Of a DNA stretch of 64,000 nucleotides, positions 45,801 to 56,269 are shown piece by piece. Numbering within the stretch: position 1 is the first letter of the stretch; each line of letters opens with the position of its first letter. Below the pieces are notes generated by a model, which ran no database searches, was not told the origin of the DNA, and saw only the letters and a list, made by a program, of their open reading frames with translations. Source of the stretch: Pristionchus mayeri. Its lineage: Eukaryota > Nematoda > Chromadorea > Rhabditida > Neodiplogasteridae. Made by a program: the position numbers and the translations under genes. The DNA is taken from NCBI GenBank assembly GCA_036245805.1, contig BTRK01000004.1, positions 30,303,541-30,367,540 of the forward strand. The letters run 5' to 3'.

Positions 45801-48800
45801 ATACTAGAGCCAACTTCTCGAAAAATCTAGGTCACAGGTCCCAGAACCGGCTTTTAGGAAATTTCCGGTTTTTCTTCCGGCTGTAGTGTATTTCAGCTCC
45901 CAGACATGCTACAGACGCGTTTACCCCTATGGGCGAGAGAGTGCAGACGACGAGAGTGCGTAAACAGGGTGTTTCTCGACCCGAGTATACCTCCGCAAAA
46001 CGCACGCCGCGGGCCGGAAAGATATCCAAGCGCTATAAAAAGTTGGAAATCAGTTCTCCAATACATTTTGCATATTACCAGATAAAAAATCAGATTTTTA
46101 CTAAACTTTTCCGTAAAGTTATGGATGTCCAAAAAATGGTCATGCAAAAAAGTGATTTTTTCATGCCCTGAGGGCAAATTATGAGATATCGTATTCATAT
46201 TCTCAGGATCATGTGTACCTTTGAACGGGTCTCTAGCTACTCTAGAAGCCGAGTTACGAATTTCAGATCCTGTTTTTGCAGCTTCGCTGCAGAAAATGTG
46301 CGACCGAGAAGCACCTTCAAAAATTTATTCTGGGTAGGCCTCGTTCATATCTTCAATCATAGAAACTATGGCGAACAGGAAAAAATCTATGTAAGAATAA
46401 TGCCGTTTTGAAAAAGTGCAGATTGATTGCGTCATCACTACGCAATAACTATCATACCGTAATACCATAACCATAATCTCCGATGAATTTGGTACAACGT
46501 ACCTTAGTGTGAAAATTATGCTTTTCTTGGGCAAAAGGTTACAACAAATTCAAAAGCTGCCCACTCACTTATACTGTACACTACAGCCGGAAGAAAAACC
46601 GGAAATTTCCTAAAAGCCGGTTCTGGGACCTGTGATCTAGATTTTTCGAGAAGTTGGCTCTAGTATATGCTACAACCATAATATGAAGTAAAACAAATAA
46701 TAAAAGTTGGAAATTGTTCCCGGGGGTTGTCTTTTTCCTCCACTGACTCATGATACCTGTGATATCACAAACAATACATGCTGCGAAAGCTCACATGAAT
46801 GTCTGTAGAAGCCGGAATTTGTAAATGATAAAATCGGACAAGACTTATGCAACAACCTGATATTTAATTTTCTTCAGATGGGGATGAATCAATCTCGATA
46901 AATATGGCTGATCAAGGATGGATCCAAACTAATGAGAACATTTTGGTACGAATCGTAATTCTTTGCATGAATAAGATAATAGTAAATATACAGGAGAACT
47001 GGACGGACATAGAGAAGATAATGAAGAATTGCGAAGAGGAAAGCACACTGTTCACTGACAGACTAATCGACATTTTCGGGAGGACCACAATTGCTTTTCA
47101 AGCGTTAGAGATTTAAATTAGATCAATCCATGTTTTAAATATCTTCAGTTACTGCACAGACATAATCGATCTGAGTGTCGACTCTGTGACTCATGGTCAG
47201 TCTTTCAAATACATACCTTACTGTAAAGTGTTATGGGAAATATAATATAACCATTTTAGATTCCGAAAACCTCATCGAGGAAATGAAGGGAGTGCAGAAG
47301 TCTTTATTCAATTCTTTCGAAAATTGTACAAAGCTGTTCTTAGAGAAACGGAGGTTAGTTGGGGGAGGGGGCAAAAGTTCGCGAATTTTTCTCGCAGATT
47401 TCTTATATAGTAGAATATCCGTAAAACATTGTATGTTTTTGCAGAGCCCGTCATTGCATCGCGCATGGGTTACCCCACTACTCCAATGGCCCTTCGTGTA
47501 TGACTGAGCTGGCAGAAGAGATGGAGGAGAAGCTGGACTCGTATGAGCGGAAAATTTTGAGAATTGAGTAGTTTCAATTTCAAGGCTTCGATGTGCACTG
47601 GACACAATTGTAATGGAGATTTCTGGCACGCTACTAAACTGCCCTGAGACGGATACGGTAGTGGTCGCCTGCAAACAATTCGAGGTCAATCGATATTATT
47701 TTGTAAGTGATTTGAGAAATAAAATTCAGCGTGACTCGATCGGTTCTCATGAAATTAAGAATCTCTTGGACTTATCATCACGCAATTTCTTCAGAGATCA
47801 GTCTGGAAGACACAATGTTATCAGATGCTTGTACGTGACCGCTTTTTAGTAACAAAAGTGATTCAGATGTTGAAGGGGTCAAGGAATTGCGGGCGATCAT
47901 CGGATTCTTCTCATGGAACTATGCCCTCGATCCCTCGCTGATATTATCAACACTCGCCGGAAGGAAGGAAAGTTTCTCGGTAAGTATCAGGCACAGGTGT
48001 TGAGCATTTCTGCTCAAAGCGGGCTCTGTCATCCCGTCGTCTATAAAGCTAGGAAGGCCTATCCTGGATACCAGGGGATCACAACTTTTAAAACGAAATT
48101 GCAATTTTAGATAAGGATGATTTCACGCGATGGGGCGACGAACTAGCATCTGGAATGAACTTCCTGCACGACGCGGGAATTTACCATGGAGATCTAAAGC
48201 CAAACAAGTTAAATTAGTTTTAGTTTTGTATCCAACGAAATAACAATTCTCAGCATTCTCATCAGCGGGTCGAACGAAGTGAAGATCGCAGATTTCGGTC
48301 TTTCTGTCAAAGTGGAAAATGTTGACAAGATTGGAAAGAACATCAGCTTCAATCGGGTTCGATACATAGAGTTCTACAAAAGTATGTTACTGTATTCTAT
48401 CAGGGTACCCCTCGCTACATGGCACCCGAGCAGCACAGTGACCGATTGATGACATTGATCGATGTGAGAAGGGTGAGTGAATAACATTTGTGCACTTGAA
48501 GAAAATTTCATAGCGGCGAAATTGAATACATTCTATTGATTTCTTAGGTAATGTAAAGTTCTCGCTCTTGCGCGACACTCTGCGCGGATTTTAAAATCTT
48601 AAATTTTGAAAAAAATCTCCTACGTTATTTCTACAGTGTGACGTGTGGTCGTTCGGTGTTTGTCTCTGGGAGATGATTACTTGTCGTCCTCCCTTCAGTG
48701 ATCTACCTGATGCTTCCCTGCCTCTACGAATAGGAACCAATTGCGAGTGCGCATCTAGTCTTTCTATTAATCTCGTTCGCTCAATTTCAGAATATCCCAT

Positions 48801-48983
48801 CCGCCCCTTCCAGAGAATTGCAACTGTGAGGCTTTCGAAAATCTTCTCCGCAAGTGAGCTGATTTTGGCGCTTGCTACTTCAATCGCATGTACTTTAGCT
48901 GTTGGAGTGCCCTGAAACATCGCTGGCCGTTCTCTCACATTTTTGGGCAATTCAAAGATGTTAAGGAAGAAATTGTTCGTTAA
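42814..48983 (+). CDS. Protein kinase with N-terminal helical region (TKL-like, HGD in place of HRD)
   Basis: The start is ATG 42814-42816 (MDNEFFKCAYYEI). The first ~400 residues, over many small exons, are charged and helical (IERMVQFQKELDD, NLIEEMKGVQKSLFNSF, LAEEMEEKLDSYER). The kinase domain follows: VVVACKQFEV (ATP-site Lys), HNVIRCL, hinge RILLMELCPRSLADII near 47900, catalytic loop YHGDLKPNNILI near 48185 (HRD changed to HGD; Asp and Asn kept), DFGLSVK, GTPRYMAPEQ, CDVWSFGVCLWEMITCRPPF, and a closing FENLLRNCWSALKHRW. The TAA is at 48981-48983. Key phosphotransfer residues are present, so activity is likely, with non-RD regulation. Helical bundle plus kinase is reminiscent of MLKL/RIPK-type or other TKL proteins, but orthology is not established. 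A single intron (43651-46878) has swollen to 3.2 kb through transposons. Confidence 0.85.
43672..44542. mobile_element. Mariner-like element in the kinase intron, element 1
   Basis: TCAGGCTGATGCAAAAGTTTTG at 43672 and the complement of GGCTGATGCAAAAGTTTTGA at the right end are inverted terminal repeats. TA flanks both sides (43670-43671, 44543-44544). At 871 bp it is shorter than a full mariner, and no intact transposase frame is seen. Confidence 0.8.
44547..46861. mobile_element. Mariner-like element in the kinase intron, element 2, with nested palindrome
   Basis: TTAGGTTGTTGCATAAGTCC at left and the complement of CAGGTTGTTGCATAAGTC at right, flanked by TA (44545-44546, 46862-46863). It abuts element 1, sharing a TATA stretch. 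Subtracting the nested 1048-bp element leaves about 1.27 kb, the length of a full mariner, but the transposase frame is decayed beyond my recognition. Confidence 0.8.
45715..46762. mobile_element. Palindromic element nested in mariner-like element 2
   Basis: TCACAGGTATCACGAGTCAG at 45715 and its complement ending at 46762 are flanked by TA (45713-45714, 46763-46764). The arms are nearly identical for about 170 bp, including AGAACCGGCTTTTAGGAAAT and GCCAACTTCTCGAAAAATC. This is the same family as 33754-36289 and 14326 onward. No transposase ORF. Confidence 0.85.
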
Positions 48984-49408
48984 ATCAGCTTTTCACTCTA
49001 TAAGAATGAGACTCATTACAGAATGATTTATGCATGCATATGTGGATCAAAGAGTGCAAAAGTTGGGCATTGGCGAAATATGAGTCGCCCATTGCAATTC
49101 CATCTCCGACAAGGTGCATCCATCGGCGTTGCCGTCGTTCCATCTAATCTGATTGTACAATATTGTTGGACTAGTTTGATTGTCACGCACATGACTCATG
49201 AAAAAGCTTGCAAAAGACTTTTGATCTTCAAGCTAAACAAGTTAGTCGTTGCTGCCTCTGCTTTTGATTGAAATTCCTCCGAGATCATGAGTCATTCAAC
49301 TGCCAAAGTGGATATAAGCGCAATGCAATTGGCGTCAATCTCACCTATTTCCACATGCGATAAGCAGATTCCTCGAGTCACCCTGAGGATTTCATTCTTT
49401 CCTCCGAG
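48984..49408. other. Short intergenic region, no gene seen
   Basis: Separates the kinase and GPCR genes on the same strand. A plus-strand ORF at 49023-49271 has no splice or family support. Confidence 0.5.
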
Positions 49409-50072
49409 ATGAGTGGCCAGGAGAGTTGTACTTCGCTTGTCTTTCATCTTACCAATGATAGTGTCATCTACAATGTTCTCGAGTAAGTACAGTTTTGAAG
49501 TTAATTTCTTCTTGAATTGTAGTTATTTTAAATATTATTTTCAGCGGAATTGCAATGACATTAGACTCTTTCTTCCTTTACTTTCTGCTCTATTTTGGTC
49601 CCGTCTTAGTGCTTGCAAATGCTTTTGCGATGTTTGTACTAACCAGGTTTAAAAAATATATATATTTTTAAAATGTTTTCTTTGTCAGAAAAGATCTGCG
49701 ATCTCCTTATAATATGATATTTCTCGTAATGGCTCTTGACCAAGGATTGTCCATTCTATACAGAGATATTATAATATGGAAATCGCTTGGAACTTTAGGC
49801 TGTGGGTAGGTAATATCTTATTTTTTTGCATTTCCGACATTTTTTATTTTCAGCATAAATTACACCCTGGCATGGGTATTGGTCGAATTGGTTATGGTCA
49901 TATTGAGCACCATCTTTGGAGCCCACATTTCATGGCTGGCAGGTGAAGAGTTATTCACAAAAATGTCATAGATTCCTTGCTTCAGTAATTATCACTTTCG
50001 TGCGATTACGACAGCTGGGGACCAAATCGGTGGAGGTAAGTTGATAAGGCATAAACTAAGGGAGAAATTGCA

Positions 50073-51894
50073 TTAAGAGACCGGCTCGGTAAGATTCCAG
50101 GACAGGCCGGACATGATCATCGCCGATCTTGACCCAATTTTTTTCCTGGATACCCCCATGGGCCCTCTTCACTAAATCGAGTATTATATGGGTCAAGCTC
50201 TTGAAACATAGAAATGCCAGGTCATCAAAATTTGTAAACTCGAATTTCAGCAAAATTCAGAGGTGAGATCTAGGCCCGAGGTTAGTGTGGTTTATTAATA
50301 TACTAACCTAGGCAACAAAAAAGAGTTATATTTCGATCCGAAAATTCAATCGCAAACTGATTTTTCATGTTTTAAAAATCAGTTTTATTAATTTTTAAAT
50401 TTTAAATCAAAAAACCGCAAACAAACCTACGGTGCATGTTGTAGAGCAGAAAATTCTGCGTCGATTGACCCCTTAGCGAATAAAAAATTTTGGGGCATGT
50501 TTTTCGATAATTGGCCCTAAAGGTAGATATAAATTTATCAGAACCCCTTCGAGTTGGTGCTCATTTTGTAGATCTCGTCGAGCTGATCAATGTTTATGTT
50601 AACCATTTTTCACGAAAATATGATATAGGCATTTTATGATAGCTAGAAAAGGACAGTTTTAGCATGCGAACTGAATAGATTAAAATAAAATAGATCATAA
50701 TTTACCAGGAACACAGTTTCACGAAAAATGGTAAACATGAAAATTGTTCAGCTCGACGAGATCTACAAAATGCGCACCATCACGAAGGAATTCTGAAAAA
50801 TTATATTTTTTGATCTACCTTTAAGTTCAATTATCTCAAAACATGCCCCAACCAAATTTGCATTTTTAAGGCTCCTTCGATGCAGAATTTTAAGCTCTAC
50901 AAATTGCCTAACATGCCGTCATCAGCTTTTTTTGATTTAATATTTTAAAATAATTTATTATTATTTTTAGTACAGTCACCCGAAAATGCACTTTTCTAAC
51001 GAACATAAAATGCTTATATCATATTTTGGTGAAAAATGGTTAACATAAACATGGATCAGCTCGACAAGATCTACAAAATGAGCACCAATTCGAAGGGGTT
51101 CTGATAAATTTTTATTTTTGATCTACCTTTGGGGCCAATTATCGAAAAACATGCCCCAAAATTTTTTATTCGCTAAGGGGTCAGTCGACGCAGAATTTTA
51201 AGCTCTACAAATTGCCTAACATGCCGTCATCAGCTTTTTTTGATTTAATATTTTAAAATAATTTATTATTATTTTTAGTACAGTCACCCGAAAATGCACT
51301 TTTCTAACGAACATAAAATGCTTATATCATATTTTGGTGAAAAATGGTTAACATAAACATGGATCAGCTCGACAAGATCTACAAAATGAGCACCAATTCG
51401 AAGGGGTTCTGATAAATTTTTATTTTTGATCTACCTTTGGGGCCAATTATCGAAAAACATGCCCCAAAATTTTTTATTCGCTAAGGGGTCAGTCGACGCA
51501 GAATTTTCTGCTCTACAACATGCACCGTAGGTTTGTTTGCGGTTTTTCGATTTAAAATTCAAAAATTAATAAAACTGATTTTTAAAACATGAAAAATCAG
51601 TTTGCGATTGAATTTTCGGATCGAAATATAACTCTTTTTTGTTGCCTAGGTTAGTATATTAATAAACCACACTAACCTCGGGCCTAGATCTCACCTCTGA
51701 ATTTTGCTGAAATTCGAGTTTGCAAAATTTGATGACCTGGCATTTCTATGTTTCAAGAGCATGACCCATATCATACTCGATTTAGTGAAGAGGGCCCATG
51801 GGGGTATCCAGGAAAAAAATTTGGTCAAGATCGGCGATGATGATGTCCGGCCACAACAGGCGAATCCTCGAATCTTACCGAGCCGGCCTCTTAA
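50073..51894. mobile_element. Foldback element in the GPCR intron, flanked by TTAA
   Basis: Inverted ends TTAAGAGACCGGCTCGGTAA and the complement of TTAAGAGGCCGGCTCGGTAA. TTAA (50073-50076, 51891-51894) may be a piggyBac-type target duplication, or TA within it. The arms remain complementary for about 400 bp, through GGTTAGTGTGGTTTATTAAT. The right half contains a 308-bp direct tandem duplication. No intact transposase. Confidence 0.8.
50893..51508. repeat. 308-bp tandem duplication inside the foldback element
   Basis: The segment starting AAGCTCTACAAATTGCCTAA at 50893 recurs at 51201 with the same text through ACATGCCGTCATCAGC, CAGTCACCCGAAAATGC and CTCGACAAGATCTACAAAAT. The copies are nearly identical, so the duplication is recent. 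Confidence 0.9.
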
Positions 51895-52576
51895 TTGTTT
51901 CAGCCGACTGTGAAATTTATGATAAAACTATGCTGCATATCGTTCGTAGTGATTGCTGTTGTTAGTATACCTCAATTCATCTCGGTGGAGATTACCTGGA
52001 TTGATGTGAATGCTACATGCGACGATGAAGAGTTAGATCTTCTGAATTTCTTTTTTAAAATATAAATTTCTTAGGATCAAGCAATACTCAATTCCGACTT
52101 TAAAAGAATCAGATTTGGTCTATTTAAACGACTGCTTGGTGAGTAAATTTGCAAAAACATAATGCGGAATGCACAATTTCGGTTGTTCCGAATCATCTAC
52201 ATCTCGAGTGGACTACTGTTTAACTTGCTCCCGTGTGTTTTGCTCACTGTGCTTTCGGGAATGCTGGCTTTTCGACTGCATAAGGTTTTTCTTGTCTCTT
52301 TCTTGTCTATTCGGCACTCAATTTCGACTCCCAGATTCATCAGAGACACTCAGAAATGGTAATCAGCAGAAGTTCTACTTCAAGGTTTTTTTCCAGACAT
52401 TTATCCTTTTCTACAACACTTCTTATAGTTCTGAATCCGCAAATCTTCGAGACTGATTTTAGTTATCGTGATCACGAATCTTCTTACCGACATTCCACAA
52501 GGTTCCATATTTGTCTTTGCAGCCGAGCAAATGTTTTGCTGCTGTGTTGAATGTTCTCGTTGGCTTCATGTCGGAC

Positions 52577-52756
52577 GGGTCCATACCAAAACGTCCCCCC
52601 TCTCTAAAGGGGTACTACCAAAACGTCCCCTCCGCGCGCTACCAAAACGTCCCCTTACCAAAACGTCCCCCCTCTACCAAAACGTCCCCTCTACCAAAAC
52701 GTCCCCCACCAAAACGTCCCCTCGCCCTCCCTTGCCTGTGGGCATGAACTCATGAT
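52577..52756. repeat. MULE left terminal inverted repeat
   Basis: Seven copies of ACCAAAACGTCCCC with variable C- and T-rich spacers, one spacer holding TCTCTAAAGGGGTACT and another TCCGCGCGCT. It ends with CTTGCCTGTGGGCATGAA, which is mirrored in the right end. The repeat unit may be a transposase binding site. It could also act as a regulatory array. Confidence 0.9.
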
Positions 52757-52807
52757 CACTCTTGATCTCTTGTCAGTTGATCAGTCGGCTCCAGCCACAT
52801 CCGACGA

Positions 52808-52960
52808 CAAAGGAAGGTTCCTGCCCCCCCCCCTCCCCACAACGGAAGGTTCCTGCCCCCCCCCTCCCCACAACGGAAGGTTCCTGCCCTCCCCCTCCCC
52901 ACAACGGAAGGTTCCTGCCCTCCCCCTCCGCACAAAGGAAGGTTCCTGCCCTCCCCCTCC
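52808..52960. repeat. 31-bp minisatellite in the MULE leader
   Basis: Five tandem units beginning GGAAGGTTCCTGCCC, followed by C-rich sequence and CACAACGG. GGAAGGTTCC within each unit is near-palindromic. It ends just upstream of the TATA box, so it may be a promoter-proximal array. Confidence 0.85.
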
Positions 52961-52969
52961 CCTCTCCCC

Positions 52970-52978
52970 TATATAAGG
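52970..52978 (+). promoter_or_regulatory. TATA box of the MULE transposase gene
   Basis: TATATAAGG, 167 bases before the first in-frame ATG (53145), preceded by the minisatellite and followed at about +25 by CAGTGCATCAC, a plausible initiator. This suggests an intact internal promoter. Confidence 0.65.
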
Positions 52979-53144
52979 GAGCCCTCAGAGCAGTGCATCA
53001 CACATGCGCGCGCTCTCTCTCTCTCTTCCTCTATTTTTTAATATTTTCCTTTCCATAATTCCTGATATGTGATTTTCGTTTTTCATTTTCGTTGCAAGCG
53101 TATGACGTTTGTTTTTCGGTTTATGATTTTGCTTCTCTTCATAA

Positions 53145-55160
53145 ATGGCAGCAATCAGCAACACGTGGAGCGGATTTTCCTTACCGAGCAACCAAGGTAC
53201 GTAAAGTTATTATGTATTTAGTTTATCTTTACCACATACAAAAAGATTTTCATTACATCTTACATTGTAAGGCAAAAATAAGATTGCCGCATACCGAATC
53301 AGTGGAGAGCAGGACTACATCTTGTCTTTCCGATTCAAAGATAAAATCGATGGAGATGAAGTCCCTGTAACCAATCGGAAGGCTAAGTATGCATGTATCT
53401 CATGTGAAAGATCCACCTCTGCAGGTACGAAAGCAACCGTACGGGTGTTCTTTCCCGATGAGGGTCAAGCGGTGTTCCTCTCGAACCCCGCTGATGCCTC
53501 TCGCCACAGATGCGATTGGACTACGGACGAGAAGTGCAGGGCAGCAGTAGTCCTTAGTTCCAAAATTGCGTGAGAAATATTTTTTATTTATAAGTTTTGT
53601 TTATCATAAATAAATGAAAGTGTTATCCTCAGGAAGGATTTTTCCGTCAAGAACTCTGAGTCTGCATCAGCGGGTCACTTGAAGAACCCATCCCGTGCAT
53701 ACAAGGAATGCAATGCTATGATTGCCAAGAGAGAGGGCATTGCTAATCTTATCTTGCCAGGTGACGTCGATGAGGTTCTCGATCTGTACAGTGGAGGCAA
53801 AAACAAGAACAAGAGGAAACGGCAGCTGTCGGACGTGAAAAAGTTAGTTTTCATAGTCGGTTATGAGATGAAACAAATAGTTTCCCCATTCCTAATAATT
53901 TCAGAGCAACCGGAGTATCGAGAGTGGAGGATACGATCAGATAGATGATAAGGATATCGAAATTATAGGCCTGAAAGAGACGTACAGAATTTCAGACCCG
54001 GAGGACTCGAAGAGAATCTACCTGGCTGCGAGACGAACGTTCCAACTGGCGATCGATTTGGGAATCGAAGCCCTTATCGTTGACGGTAATTTCGGTTTCA
54101 CTCCCATGCCCACTTGTACTAAGAAACGAGCATACCAACTTTTCACAATCCGAGTCTGCTGCCGAAACACAAGCTTTCTGCTGATGGCTGCTCTCCTTCC
54201 ATCCAAGGCCGCCTCCGAGTACATCCTCCTTTTTGAGGTTTGCTGTGACTGTTTGAACCAATACATCGTATATTTACAGTTCCTGTTCTCGATCTTCTCG
54301 GAGATGAATTTCCCCCTGAGAGGAGTTCGGATCGTGAGTGATTGGGAGACGGGGATCATAAAGGCTATCCGAACTACTCTCCCGATGGCAACACACCAAG
54401 GTTGTTCCTTCCATGCCCTCAAATGCATTAATAACAAAATTTCATCCTACGGGCTGAATGCATTTGCGAGTAGCCATCCTGTCGTGCGTGTGTGGTTCAA
54501 TCGAATTTGTGCGTCCATCTTCCTTCCTCGAGTGTACATTGACCAGTACGTTTATTCACGAATATCTTTCCTTCACTCGATACTCATTTTTACTTCTTCC
54601 AGGTGTGGCCTTCTCGTGGTCCCTGAGTCCAATGTACACCCTGCTTACACAGCAGCCCATAATTTCCTGGAGTATTTCAAGTCCGAATGGATGTCTCAGC
54701 CGGAGGCGATGGTGTGTAAGTTCATGGTCGATCGTCATCGAACCACCAATCTCGTTGAGAGTTGGCACCGGTAAGATTTCTGTTGAATGAATGAAACAAA
54801 ACCAGAGTGCATCCTAAATTATTTAACTTATAGAGGACTGCTCAGTCACTTCCTCGGTCACCATCCCCCACTCATGGAACTCGTTAAATTCCTCTTGGTG
54901 AGCTATATGGTATTATCGTACGACAATAACGGATAATTATACATCAGAATACCGAAATGGATGATAATATTTCTATGAAGCACTATCTGGACAATGGATC
55001 GAGTTACGAGCTGAGCGAGGAGGACGAGAAGAGATCGATCGAAACTCTGGCACCCATGCTAGAGTTCGATTCGATTCTGGAGGAGAGGGACCCAACCAAT
55101 GCTGAGATTATGAGTTACCTAGATAAGATGACGAAATTCTGCCACGAAAAACTTAACTGA
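53145..55160 (+). CDS. MULE transposase, intact
   Basis: Exons join from MAAISNTWSGFSLPSNQ (53145) to CHEKLN and TGA at 55158-55160, about 560 residues. The N-terminal region (KYACISCERSTSAGTK, then RHRCDWTTDEKC) looks like a FLYWCH/WRKY-GCM1-type zinc finger for terminal-repeat binding. The DDE core follows: ALIVDGNFGFTP (first Asp) near 54080, SDWETGIIKAI near 54335 (second Asp), TTLPMATHQGCSFHALKC with the MULE-typical C-x2-H, and NLVESWHR near 54765 (Glu). All three acidic residues are present, introns have normal GT-AG borders and there is no internal stop. The Asp/Glu-rich C-terminal exon has no family match I know. Cut-and-paste transposition is the expected activity. Confidence 0.9.
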
Positions 55161-56269
55161 ATCTTAGAAACTTTCGTAGAATTTCGTAATCTAATCTAGT
55201 TTTTACCATTTATATTTAGCACTTTCACTTGTTTCTAATTAGAAACCATCCTTGTACCATACAAACAATTCTACAACTAATTTTACTCATTTCAGATTTC
55301 AACTCGATAGAAGGGAGAAGAAGACTAGTTAGATGAGATGACCAAATTCTGCAACAAAAAACACTGAACTAAAACTTGGAAACTAGCAGAATTTGGTTAT
55401 CAAATCTCATATTCAATATTTAGTGCTTGCACTTTTTGCATATTCAGAAACAATCCGTGTGCCATTCAAATCTATTAATATCTAAACAATTTATGTGCCA
55501 TACAAATCTATTCACTTATTATTAATTTTCAGATTTCAACTTTCAACTCGAAAGGAGGGTAAAAAGTGAGAAGAAATGAGAAGAAAGTGAGAAGAACTGA
55601 GAAGAAATGAAAAGAAAAAAGAGACCAATGGGAGAGTTCTGAGAGAGATATGAGAGACAGTGAGAGTGAGACAAGTTTGAGAACTAAAGTAAAGTGATAT
55701 GTATTGTCGTTCCTCTATTTGGATCATTGTGATAAAACTGTTGTATCTATTACGTACTGTTCTTTCCACACAACGTAGGGGGGAAATGAAAATCGCAAGA
55801 CCATAATGTATGCACATCTAAGGGGGATCATTATTTCATGCCCACAGGCAAGGGAGGGAGAGGGGAAGTTTTGGTGGGGGACGTTTTGGTAGAGGGGACG
55901 TTTTGGTAAGGGGACGTTTTGGTAGCGCGCGGAGGGGACGTTTTGGTAGTACCCCTTTAGAGAGGGGGGACGTTTTGGTATGGACCCATGTCGGACAACT
56001 TCCGAGCGACAGTTGCGATGAAATTTAGTTAGTGACATATTTATTTTTGTAGAAAAATTCAGGAAATAATATTATACAGGTTCCTTAATCGTTACCCTTG
56101 TACGTTACTCTCTCTTCTACGTGCAATCTAATGACGCACATGAGTATGTCCAGGCGGTTCAGAGAGGTAGGCAATAACACAACTATATTTGTGAAATAGC
56201 TCTTTCTTTCAGGTGACCAAGTCGTATTTGTGCTGTTTCTGCAAGAAATACTTGAGAAGGAAAAGATGA

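Larger units (their letters stand above)
52577..55987 (+). mobile_element. Complete Mutator-like element (MULE), 3411 bp, 9-bp TSD
   Basis: The element starts GGGTCCATACC and ends GGTATGGACCC, between two copies of ATGTCGGAC (52568-52576 and 55988-55996). A 9-bp duplication is diagnostic of Mutator. The ~180 bp left and ~165 bp right terminal repeats consist largely of the reiterated unit ACCAAAACGTCCCC. Inside are a 31-bp minisatellite, a TATA box, a spliced transposase gene with all catalytic residues, and a duplicated ~225 bp 3' tail (the 55113-55290 region is echoed at about 55337-55535). Confidence 0.95.
49409..56269 (+). pseudogene. DMSR/Srw-like peptide GPCR, interrupted by a MULE
   Basis: Starts MSGQESCTSLVFHLTNDS (49409). 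TM1 ends VLTR, followed by KDLRSPYNMIFLVMALDQG, the family's LTRKxLxSPxN and TM2 signature. Next are YTLAWVLVELVMVILSTIFG (TM3), KLCCISFVVIAVVSIPQF (TM4), an extracellular loop with Cys, GLLFNLLPCVLLTVLSGM (TM5), HQRHSEM, then VIVITNLLTDIPQG (TM6). The exon around 52470-52576 then breaks: AVLNVLVGFMSD is in a different frame from IPQG, suggesting a small indel near 52530. Immediately after SD a 3.4-kb MULE is inserted; the exon resumes at 55997 with NFRATVAMKF. Terminal exons give a TM7-like VRYSLFYVQSNDAHEYV and CCFCKKYLRRKR (TGA 56267-56269). The intron after TM3 also holds an 1.8-kb foldback element. In this haplotype it is very likely non-functional. Confidence 0.8.

Noticed and set aside
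50056..51913. Two similar ~65-codon ORFs facing each other (KFEF..DLAFLCFKS..)
   Set aside because: They are the same inverted arm of the foldback element; similarity follows from the palindrome and gives no evidence of coding.
52492..52516. A 21-base intron to explain the frame change in the GPCR exon
   Set aside because: Far below the minimum intron size; a small indel is more plausible.
52577..52960. Regular short repeats resembling a CRISPR array
   Set aside because: Spacers are repeats themselves, the array is mirrored at the other end of a transposon and the genome is eukaryotic.
52468..53058. Overlapping ORFs reading through KRPPS/KVPAPP-type repeats
   Set aside because: They translate the MULE terminal repeat and minisatellite; no splice or start support.
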